DNA of 64,000 nucleotides from Heterodera schachtii. Taxonomy: Eukaryota; Nematoda; Chromadorea; Rhabditida; Heteroderidae. Location: positions 868,001 to 932,000 of the forward strand of contig SIJG01000053.1 in assembly GCA_023374025.1 (NCBI GenBank), in the 5' to 3' direction. A model generated the notes under the pieces. That model ran no database searches. It was not told the DNA's origin and saw only the letters and a list, made by a program, of their open reading frames with translations. Both the position numbers and the translations under genes were made by a program. The stretch's first letter is position 1, and each line of letters opens with the position of its first letter. This document shows, in pieces, positions 12,898 through 22,320 of this stretch.

Positions 12898-13538
12898 GAT
12901 AGCCAATGAAGAGAGAGAAGAAGAAGAAGAAGATGAAGAAGAATAATGCGATTTTGCACAAATATTTATTTGATTATTACAATTATTTAATTTATTTCCT
13001 CAATAAATACAAAAGGGAAAAAAGAAATGCGAAAAGTGTTTAATTTTCTGTGTGTTATGAAAAAATGAGATAATAAAAATGAAATTCTCCGAAAAATGAA
13101 AAAGTTTAAGTCATTTTGAAAATAACAAAATGTTTAAAATAAAATTAAATAAATTTTAACATCGAAAAACGGCCGTTTTTGAAGGGTCATTTAGGTAACT
13201 TTGGCACAGGATATTGGCGCCACCAACTTTAAAGATATAAGCCAGAAAAAAAACAATTTAAGAAGATTTTGGCATTAAAAGTTTAAAATTTGTGGCATAA
13301 TAAAGCTTACGAAGTGCTTTCAAACCATGCAGGATTTATTTAATTTGAGTGACAAATTAAATAAAATAGGTTATAGCATTTGGCGTCAAAAATTACCGGC
13401 GCCTAAGAATTCTCTCAAAATGATCGGAATTTAATTTTATTTCTGTTGATATTTGTGATTCAACAGCAATTTTCGGACGCAATTAAATTGAGTGGGTAAA
13501 ATTATTATTAATTATTTATTAAATAATTAATTAATTAG
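12898..13538. other. Spacer between the tandem PAP-like genes
   Basis: AT-rich and mostly non-coding. AATAAA-type sequences near 13000 could serve the upstream gene. At 13433-13497 a short reading frame encodes a signal-peptide-like hydrophobic stretch (FLLIFVIQQQFSDA), but no ATG lies in frame directly upstream. It may be the first exon of the second copy, matching the signal peptide of copy 1. Confidence 0.4.
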
Positions 13539-16500
13539 AGGGAACGAATTGACTGGGAAAAGCATTTTTCTTTAGCCATAAGCAAAAAGGAAATTGATGA
13601 GTTTTACTCGAATGAATGTTAAATGAACAAATGCGGAACAAAAGTAAGCATTACGAAATGGCCAAATTGCGTTTGGAAATGGCAATTTTTGGCAGAGAAA
13701 TTGGCGAAATGTTCAAAAGGGTGGACGAAGCTGAGATAAGCGAACAGCAAAAGGACATTTTTAAGCAAAAAAAGAAGAATTTAGCGAATTGGAGGAGAAA
13801 ATAACGAACATTTCGCATCAAAACAATTGCAAACTTTGGAGGTTTTGGCGCGGTTGGTTTTGGGCATTTAATTGGCATATAAAATGGGTAATTACCTAAT
13901 TAATTGAGTAATCAACCCTTTGAAGTTTTAAATAAATTGGAGTCAAATAAAAATGATGGAGAATTCGTAATAAATTTTAATCGGACGAACGCCGAGGCCG
14001 AAGTGAATTGTGAGAAATTGGGAAACGAACTGTCGGACGAAAACGGCACAATCAGTGAGGAAGTGCAGCAACAGCTCACCGTACTTTGGGAGGATTTAAT
14101 GTTGGCGCATTTGGGAGCAATTTTATTTTTGTTTGACACAAAACAAACGGACGCCGAGGCGGGGATAATTAGCGAAATTAAGCGCGAAAAAGGGGGAGAC
14201 ATTTGGTGAGGAAATGGAACGAAGGTGCGGCACAGGGCAAACACTAAACGATCCTTTGGGAGAAAATCCCAAAAAAATAAAAATTTGCCCAGGAAAAACA
14301 TCCTTTAAATAAAATTTTCTAGGTTTTCTTTATGAAATTGTTATTGTATATTTTCCATGACAAACATAATTCATTTTGGTACTTTTCCGTTTTGGGGCCA
14401 AAGTTTGAATTTTTTTAAAAATCAACAGCGAGCTAGTAGAATTGCAGATCCATTCGAAGAGATATTAACTCAAATTGTGGCATTTATGCCTCCAAAAGAA
14501 TTTTGACGCGTAGCTTTAGCAATTCTACGTGTCCGCTGTTGATTAAAAAAAAGATTTTTTAAACTTTGGCCCCAAAACGGAAAAGTACCTTCATTTTAAT
14601 TAATTCATTAATTAATGAGTTTAGTGCTCATTTTGCAGCATTTGCTGTTTGTTTGTTGTTTTTTGCTAATTTGGGTCGAGCTAATAAGCATAAAAACGAA
14701 AAAATTTATGCGGATTTTTCGGTTTTGAGCGATGCCGAAAAGGAAATATCCACGCGGATTTATTTAAGCCGTATTTGGGCAATTTTTGTGAAATTTGGCC
14801 AAATGATAAGGCAAAACGATGGGCAAAAGAAAGACAAAGGCAAAGAAAAAACGGACGAAAATCTGAGAAAAATTCAGAAATTTTGGGATGAGAAAATGAT
14901 CAAATTAAATGACTTGATCAAATGGTTTAATAAGCCAAATGCATTGGCAATTGTATTCAAATTTTGGCGGAAATTAGCCAATTTGGTCAACAAAATGCCA
15001 AACCAAGAGAAAATAAATCCAATCGAAGTGAGGGAAAAGTGCCAATTGGAGGGAATGGACGACGGCACAATCGAACAGATCGCCAGGGACGAATTATTTG
15101 AAGAGCATTTGAAAAACTTAGGCCGATTGTACAAAACGAATAACGAATTCAGCGAATTTATGAAAAAAGCGACAGAAAGCGAACGGAAAAGTGCCATTCG
15201 GAGAATACGGCACTTTTGTAAGCCGAAGGAAAGGACAAGCGATTCAGCGAATTCTCAATGATAATCGCCAAAAAGGCAGCACTTTATGAAATGGTCAAAA
15301 TTGGTGAAGAAAAAGGGGCAAATTTAGGCAAAATAAATTAAATTCTCAATGGCCAATTTAGTGGGATGGAGTCGTGGGTTCGACTCCCACCAGAGGCATA
15401 TCATTTTCCCTAATTTTTTAAAAACGCTAATTATATCAGAAATGAGTAGTGAAGAAATTGTGCGGCATCAAATCAAAAATTACATAAAATATTTGGGCAA
15501 TGACAGCGACGAAAAGCTCAATAAACGGACCGAATTTCGCCTGCACATTTTGGCATATTACCAATGGTAAAAATAATAGCAATTATGTAACCCCAAAAGT
15601 CAATTCACTTATTTAAAAATAATTAAAGGATCAAAGAACACATCAAAGAATTGCCGAAGGCTGTCCAATCGCTAATTGAGTGCAATTTGACGGTGAATGC
15701 CCACTTTTGGGTTGACAGCGAAAATGAATTTGAGGATGAAATTTCGGAAGTAGTCGTAAAAAAGAAATAAATGTTGTCAAGGGCTTTAATAAATGTTGTT
15801 GTACAGCACACAGCAAAACACAACAGCCCAAAGCAAACACAAAACACAGCCCAATGCCGAAGACAATTATTTATTTCAAATTAAATAAGGCGAAGACAAA
15901 TCAATAGGGAAAAACTGACGACTGCATAAAACTAACAACTCAACATCACACAAAATCACAAACAAAATTGACAAAATTAATGAACAAAACGCCAAAATAA
16001 TTTAAATCCTCAATAATATCACATCCTCGCCCTCTATGAAGCGATGTCCTCAGCGCTTTTGGCTCATCGGCAGTGCATTCGGTGTTGAAAGGGGCGGCAA
16101 GGGTGTCAGCAGTGGATCGGTTCGGCATGAAGTCGCGTTGCAGAGTCAGATCTGTAAAAGCAACGGACAAAACGGAAATCAGCCCTTTTTTCTGGCCTTA
16201 TCAATTCATCAGCGGCAGCTTCTTGCGCACACTTGTGATGGCCATTTGGAAAATTCAGGCTTTTGCCGATTTTCAACAAATTTTCAAAATTCTTTGCCGC
16301 TGAATCCGCCAATTCCTCCCCGGCCTTCGGCGAAAAAATTGTCCCCAATTTTCCATCTGCTTTTCGTCCTTTCGCATCATCGGTGTTCCTCGTTGGGCTT
16401 TTGTTTTTCCAAATTCGTTGAGACTTTGACTTTTCCTTCGAAACTGCACCGGCGAACACAACTAACGCAGCGACAATAGCATTGAAAAACCATTTTGGAA

Positions 16501-19500
16501 TTTCTGCCGATTTTTCCTCAATTTTTCCTCTTTTTACACTGCATGACGACGACGAATTGCGCTGTCGATTGGGTGCCTTCAATTTATTTCCAGCTTCCGC
16601 GTTCGTTCGTCGTGCCGGTGGTTGGTTAGACAACTTCAAATCGTTCGGTTTCTTCTCACCTTCTGAATTTTTTCGAAAATCGGCGCCTTTTTTCACAAAA
16701 TTTTGATGTTGTGGCGGTTTTTGTGGACAGTCGAAATGCTTCGGTCCAAAGGAAATTCTACAATTGCGAGAGATATGCCCAGCTTTGTTGCAGTTGTAGC
16801 AAACTATCGGTTTCGTCCTTGGCATTATGAAATTTCGCGGCTGAAAAGTCGTTTTCTGCTTAAAATTTGTCCGGTGCTCATTTCCAGACTCAGCCGATTT
16901 CGTGGCCTTTTGCACTGCCTCTGCTCGAACTGCGAGAGCGACGAAACTGTCGTAGTTCATGCCTGGACGGCGCGCTAACTCCAATCCAACCGAAATTTGC
17001 GGGTTTCCCATAGCACGAATTAAGTGCTTTATCGCAAAATCGCTGACAAAGCCTGGCGGCAAACCTGGGTAGGCACATTCGACAATGCCGTAGAGCCGTT
17101 CCGCGAATTCATCCAAAGATTCGTCCGGCCGTCGCTTCAATCCGTCCCACAATTCATTGAAAGACCGCATCTCTGTGCAGTCCCACTCACTCAAAATTTC
17201 TTCCATTCCGCGGCAAATTTCGTTGAAATCGTTCGGGTGATGTTTCATCGCGGCGACAAATGCACGATCTGCTTTCCCACTCATTTTGCTTTCAAACGCT
17301 GAAATTCGGCGACTTTCTGGCCAACCTTCAGTTGCTGACGAAAATTTTTTGAAAAATTTCCGTATTTGGTTGGGTCCTTCCATTCCATTCAGCTCGGGGA
17401 GTCGTTCCATTGTTAGGACGAATTCCAAAGCGCCAATGTCCTTTCCGTGTGTTTGCGTCTGTTCCAGCCAATTTTCATTGCCCGACATTTTGTTTTGTCG
17501 ACACTGCTCCATGTTGAATTGGGATTTACTTTTCCCGTTTTGTTTGTTTTTCGTCGGATTTACTTTACCGGGCTGACAAAATGCGTGATTTGTTTCACGA
17601 CTTTCCTTTTCCGATGCTGCGACTTTGAAGTAGAGAAGGGATTTGCTTTTCCCGTTTTAAAAAAAAAAAATTCCGCCTTGTTCGTCTGCACCTCGATTCG
17701 TTTTCCGGTTTTTGTTCACCCCTTTTTCGTAGACAGTCCGTTGAAATTTGGGATTTGTTTCCCGTTTACAAAAAATGTCGCTATTGCTCGTTTTTTTGTG
17801 GGATTTGCTTTACCCGTTTACAAAATATAGCTCGGCTCTTCTCTTGCTGGGAATTTGTTTTCCCTTTTTCTAGTTCCACACTTGTCGCGGGATTTACTTT
17901 TCCCTTTTTCAATTCGAGGCCACGTCCAAATTGTCTTTGTCCACTGCTGATCACCGAGGCCAGGAGCGCCAAGTCGTAAAAAAGAAATAAATGTTGTCAA
18001 GGGCTTTAATAAATGTTGTTGTACAGCACACAGCAAAACACAACAGCCCAAAGCAAACACAAAACACAGCCCAATGCCGAAGACAATTATTTATTTCAAA
18101 TTAAATAAGGCGAAGACAAATCAATAGGGAAAAACTGACGACTGCATAAAACTAACAACTCAACATCACACAAAATCACAAACAAAATTGACAAAATTAA
18201 TGAACAAAACGCCAAAATAATTTAAATCCTCAATAATATCACAAAGTGCAAATGCACAAATACATATTTGCACTCGACGAGATGCAGCGGAGCCGATTCC
18301 CGAAATACGAAATGTTTAACATCCAACGGACACACAGGCAAATCGTGTCGAGAATCATTTTGGACGAAAAATTTCTGGGGGCACTAAAAAGTAAGGGAAA
18401 TTGGGGAAAATGTAAAAATGGGGGAAAGGGGGGAGGGAATAATTAGCAAAAAGAGTAATTAGTAAAAAAGACTAATTAAGTAGAAAAAAGAAAAATTTCG
18501 CAATTGTTGTGAACAAAGAAAAGGCAAATGAAATGTTTGGTGAAGGAAAGCAAATTGTGAAAATGTTGGTGGTAAGAAGCAGAGAAAACGAAGGAGAAAG
18601 TGAGAATTGCCAAAAGTGATAAGCTAATTAACCATTTCAGCAGAAGAAAACGAATGGGAACAAATGGCGAAACATTTTAAAAGCATTTTAATGGACGAAG
18701 GGACAATTTCAGAGACCGACAAAAAACTTTTGACCATCAAAGTGTTTTATTTACGGCACAAAAAAATGCTGAAAGAAATTTTGGAACAAATTGGCCGCTT
18801 TAAATCGAAGGAAAAGCCGAAATTAATGAGAAAAATAATTCAAATTGAAGTCGAAGCGGCGCGGGAGGGATTCTTTGGGAGAAGCGGAGAACGGAAAAAG
18901 CAAAGAGAGACCGAAATTTGCCTAATGAATTCATTTTTGGACAGAATACTCACAAACGAAGCTTTGTGGAATCAATGCGAAAAATGGAGGAATTATTTGA
19001 GGAGAAGGAAAGACCGGGGAGCATTTGAAGAAATGGTGGAAGAGAATGTGGAGGAGGGAGAGAAGACGAAGCGGACGGGGAAGGGGTAATTAGGGTAATT
19101 AATTGGACAATTAATTAATGTGGGAGGGTAGGGAGGAGCGAGATCAAGCGGACAAGGAGGGATAGTTGTGTAATTAATTAGGCAATAATCAAAAAATTAT
19201 GATCCCCAGAAACGACGGTTTCCAGAAAACCCCAAATCCAAAGTTTAACCCCGAAAGTTCTCAGCTCTTTCATAAAATTCGATTGGTTTAAGAAAAAAGA
19301 AGAAACGGACCAAAAGTGGGAACGGCCGAACTGCGAGGACTCCGCGTTTTCTGCGCGTGTTTAGAGCAAATTGGCAAAGTCGCCGATGGTCGAAGAGAAT
19401 TTGGCGTACATTTTAGGCCGTCTGTTCCAAGAATTCCCCGAATTTCTTCGATTCGTCAGAGAAAATGCAAAAGAAATTTCGAAAATAAAAAATTTAGGTA

Positions 19501-22238
19501 TTTTTTTAAATAAAAATATTTTGTGAAAAATATTTTTACATTCTTAGGTATACTAAACATCAGAGAAATGGTGACAAATTACAGAAATATTTTGGAGGAC
19601 CAAAAATTAATGGGAGGCACAGAATGGACATTTTTCTCACTGAAACTTTCGTTAGAAAGCGCCGAAACTCTGAGAAAGGCATTTGAGATGGACTTTTCTC
19701 AACAAAATGCCAGTTTTTCCGCGCTTTTGCGCATTATTCAAATTTTCACACCGCACGAATTTGTGCACCTTCGGATGCTTTGTGTGGTGTCAAAATTTGT
19801 GAATTTTTTAGAGGAAAAAGTCAAATTGGCAAATGCCTTACAGCTGTTTTTCGATGGAAGCGGAAGAAATTGAGCAAATGTGGCGAGAACAAAACGCCAG
19901 CGAACACTTCGAATTCATCGCAACGCTTTTGGAGGAGAACGGCGCGGACGGCGAAGAGATTGTGGCACTTTTGAGGGAAAATGAACAATCGCTGGGCATT
20001 TTAAGCAATCTTTTGGGCGGTGAAAATATGAAAAAGATGTGGAACAATGAGAAAATCCGAGACAAATTGCTGAATCGAAACTGTGAGTTTTGTGGGCAAA
20101 TGGGGGAAAAGCTTTTTGGCTTAAAAAGGTAACGCCCGGTGGAATTCGAACCCAAAACCCAAAGAAAGGCAAATTAAGGGTCATCAGCGCTAAATGGCCA
20201 CTTCCCCTTTGCTTTTTAGTTTTTGATGACACGCTTCGTTTATTGGCCCATTACCGAAAAGTGATTGATGGCCAATCCAAAGGCGATAGAATAGTCAATC
20301 GGATAGGAGCAGACATTTCTGTGTGGATGGATTGGATTTGTCGCCGAATGTGCAGTGATCAGACGGACGAACGATCAATTGGAACAGACGACAGAACGGC
20401 GCCCCCGGCGGGGGAAAGCGCGGCAAAGGGACGCGGAAAAAACTGTGCCAATTGGGCGGCGCCCGGGCAAAAGGCACTTTTTGAGTCCCTTTGGCTGCAC
20501 TTCCGACTTTTGTACAGCGAATGCCAATATTTGGCCACAACAATCGGCGACATCAAAGAGAAAAAGCAGGCGGAGAAGAAGCTGACCAAACTGAGCATTG
20601 AGCTGAGCAATTTTATAACAGGCAAAGAAAACAATGGCAAAACTTAACATTTTATTTGATTTTATATTTTAGCGGTCGAAAATTTTATCGACGACAAAAA
20701 AACACAAAAATTTACTTCTGACATTTCGAAATATTTATATTTATGGGGAGAAAGAAAAAGCAAAACAAATGAATTGCGATGGATCGAATCTGTGTGGCCA
20801 ATGAATTTGGGGGCCAATTGAAACGGTGCAAAAATTACATTTTGCCAAATTTGACGAACTTTTGAAGAGGAAAAGCAGAGAAAAGACAACAGCAGCAAAA
20901 GAAGAAGAGGAACAATTTGAGCTGCTAATTGCGAGTTAGCAAATAATAAGCAAAAAATAATAATAATAATTAATTTTTTAAGGTTTAAAAAATAACAAAG
21001 AAAAACAGAAAAATTTAACGGAATTATTGAGAAGCGGAGAAAAGGAAATATTTTTAAAAGAAATTGGAGAGAAATTGGAATTTGGTGAGAAATTCGAAGA
21101 AAACAAAAAGAAACCGAAAAAGAAAAACGCAAAAAATAAAAATAAAAAAGAATTATTAAATAATAAAAAAATGACAAAAAATTCAAAGGAAATTAAAGCG
21201 AATTTTAAAGAAGAAAAGGAGGAGAAAAAAGAGAAAGAAAATTCGGACAAAAAAAACAAAGAAATATTATTAACAGAAGAAAAAGAAAAAGAAAATTCAA
21301 CAAAAAATAAAAAGAAAAAATTGAAAAGCGAAAAAAGTGAGAAAAAAGAACAATTGAAAAAGGAGGAAAAAATTGTGGAAAATTTGGGGGAAAAATGCGA
21401 AGAAAAAGTCAAAGAAAGGGACGAAAATTATGCAAAATTGGACGAGGAATGGTCAAAAATCATTTCGCCAAAAGGTTAAATTAATTGAAAATATTCCTCT
21501 TTCAATTTTCCAACAGTTTTTTGCGATGATTCAAACATTTATGGCCAATATTTTGAATTTATTTCGGCTCCGTCGGAGTCCAAACGCATTTTTTTGGATA
21601 TTTTGGCGATGGTTCACGAAATTGGGCTGAAGCTTAAAGGGTTAGATGAGTTGCAAAAATTGGGACATATTGACCATTTTGGAGTGGAAAAGATGAGAAA
21701 TGAATGGGACGAATTAATGGAGGAAAATAAATGGAAAAAAGAAGGGCAAAATTTGGAAAAATTGGCACAATTTTGGGACAAATTGGGCGAATTATTGGCC
21801 AACGCTGTCAATTTGATGGATGGGGCGGCGATTAGTGACCAAAAAGGGGCCAAAATAGAACACTTCAAAGTGTCAATTCACGCCAAAACGATGGCACTTG
21901 GGCTGATCAGTGATCAGAAATTCGGAGAATTTTGGGAAAATTTATCGGAAAAGGAAAAGAAAGAAATTCTGAGCAAATTATTTGTTGGAATTCGCTTTGG
22001 AACAAAGCGATTTGACCATTTGACGGAGAGATGGCGAAGAATGGCGGAACAAATCGAAATTGGTGGGCAAAAATCAAAAAGGGCAAATGATCAAAAAAAG
22101 AATGATCAAAAAACGAATGATCAATTGTTTTTAAGACCAATCGCTGTTCAACAAAATGCTCCATCCGTCCCACAAATTTCGTTATTTGCTCCCAAAATTC
22201 CCATTTTATTCACAGCAATTAAATGTGGCGGAAAATAA
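13539..22238 (+). CDS. Giant helical Lys/Glu-rich exon chain (copy 2, N-terminal part), interrupted by LTR element
   Basis: Second copy of the chain at 2.7-10.2 kb, with the same style and similar exon order. Exons are visible near 13539-13800, 13904-14205, 14630-15258, 15442-15570, 15628-15751, 18244-18391, 18650-19087, 19555-19850, 19860-20085, 20220-20640, 21000-21470 and 21530-22230. The first exon resembles copy 1 (ERI- then an R-N-x-S-K motif) but shows an apparent one-base frame break near 13615. A Lys-rich stretch at 21060-21470 matches the Lys/Glu region of copy 1. The exon covering 15628-15751 continues in frame at 18248 once the 2.5 kb LTR insertion and one AAGT target copy are ignored. 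A 212-bp MITE sits in an intron at 14378-14589. No domain is recognised. This is probably the N-terminal extension of the PAP-like exons downstream. Confidence 0.5.
14378..14589. mobile_element. MITE, hAT-like, 212 bp with 8-bp target duplication
   Basis: Terminal inverted repeats of about 30 bp start GGTACTTTTCCGTTTTGGGG and end in the complement. The element is flanked by the exact 8-bp duplication TTCATTTT (14370-14377 and 14590-14597). It has no coding capacity. An 8-bp duplication fits hAT mobilisation. A related element lies at 51,530-51,754. It sits in an intron of the helical exon chain. Confidence 0.85.
15365..15401 (+). other. tRNA-like 3' fragment (T-arm)
   Basis: GTGGGTTCGACTCCCACC has the GTTCGANNC B-box and a T-stem of five pairs, followed by CAGAGGCA, which could be a 3' acceptor strand. 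No matching 5' acceptor strand (GCCTCTG) occurs just upstream, so this is at best a truncated tRNA or tRNA-derived element. It lies in an intron. Confidence 0.3.
15752..16023 (-). repeat. 3' LTR (272 bp)
   Basis: Identical to 17972-18243. It is the 3' LTR because gag reads on the minus strand and the polypurine tract abuts its high-coordinate end. Confidence 0.92.
16106..17512 (-). CDS. gag: Gag polyprotein of LTR retrotransposon
   Basis: Intact 468-residue ORF. The first 230 residues are helical and resemble the retrotransposon gag capsid domain. A CCHC zinc knuckle (CYNCNKAGHISRNC) lies near residues 235-250 and binds RNA in this family. It is followed by a basic, Asn/Lys/Ser-rich region. 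Unusually, a hydrophobic segment of about 17 residues (FFNAIVAALVVFAGAV) lies near residues 340-357, C-terminal to the knuckle. The ORF ends about 80 bp before the 3' LTR, leaving no room for pol. Gag would form the particle and package the element RNA; enzymes must come from another element. Confidence 0.88.
   Translation of the reverse strand: MEQCRQNKMSGNENWLEQTQTHGKDIGALEFVLTMERLPELNGMEGPNQIRKFFKKFSSATEGWPESRRISAFESKMSGKADRAFVAAMKHHPNDFNEICRGMEEILSEWDCTEMRSFNELWDGLKRRPDESLDEFAERLYGIVECAYPGLPPGFVSDFAIKHLIRAMGNPQISVGLELARRPGMNYDSFVALAVRAEAVQKATKSAESGNEHRTNFKQKTTFQPRNFIMPRTKPIVCYNCNKAGHISRNCRISFGPKHFDCPQKPPQHQNFVKKGADFRKNSEGEKKPNDLKLSNQPPARRTNAEAGNKLKAPNRQRNSSSSCSVKRGKIEEKSAEIPKWFFNAIVAALVVFAGAVSKEKSKSQRIWKNKSPTRNTDDAKGRKADGKLGTIFSPKAGEELADSAAKNFENLLKIGKSLNFPNGHHKCAQEAAADELIRPEKRADFRFVRCFYRSDSATRLHAEPIHC
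17519..17910. repeat. Degenerate repeats in the retroelement leader
   Basis: Between the 5' LTR and gag, a motif like GGGATTTGCTTTTCCCGTTT (plus-strand reading) recurs about seven times, near 17519, 17557, 17638, 17751, 17800, 17850 and 17889, with irregular spacers. In the element's sense it reads AAACGGGAAAAGCAAATCCC. It lies in the untranslated leader, where packaging or promoter signals would be expected. Confidence 0.6.
17972..18243 (-). repeat. 5' LTR (272 bp)
   Basis: Identical to 15752-16023. In the minus-strand sense it precedes the putative primer-binding site and gag, so it carries the promoter of the element. Confidence 0.92.
20123..20160 (-). other. tRNA-like T-arm fragment
   Basis: The minus strand reads GGGTTCGAATTCCACCGGGC, which resembles a tRNA T-loop and 3' stem. 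No complete cloverleaf was found around it. It lies in an intron of the second helical chain. Confidence 0.2.
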
Positions 22239-22320
22239 AATGACGGAATCAAAAATTACGGAAAATGTAAAAAATAGAAAAAAATTAAATACATTTTTAT
22301 TACATAATTAGCAATTTCAG

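Larger units (their letters stand above)
15752..18243 (-). mobile_element. Complete gag-only LTR retrotransposon, very recent insertion
   Basis: Two 272-bp direct repeats (15752-16023 and 17972-18243) are identical by line-by-line comparison and flanked by a 4-bp target duplication AAGT (15748-15751, 18244-18247). In element orientation (minus strand) the LTR begins TGTGATATT. Directly after the 5' LTR lies TGGCGCTCCTGGCC, starting with the TGG expected of a tRNA primer-binding site. Directly before the 3' LTR lies the purine tract AGAGGGCGAGGA. Only a gag frame is present: there is no protease, reverse transcriptase, RNase H or integrase, so the element depends on a partner. It interrupts an exon of the second helical gene. 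Confidence 0.92.

Noticed and set aside
16106..17512. Gag frame as evidence for a full retrovirus-like element
   Set aside because: Only about 80 bp separate gag from the 3' LTR; there are no pol or env sequences, so it is a non-autonomous retrotransposon.
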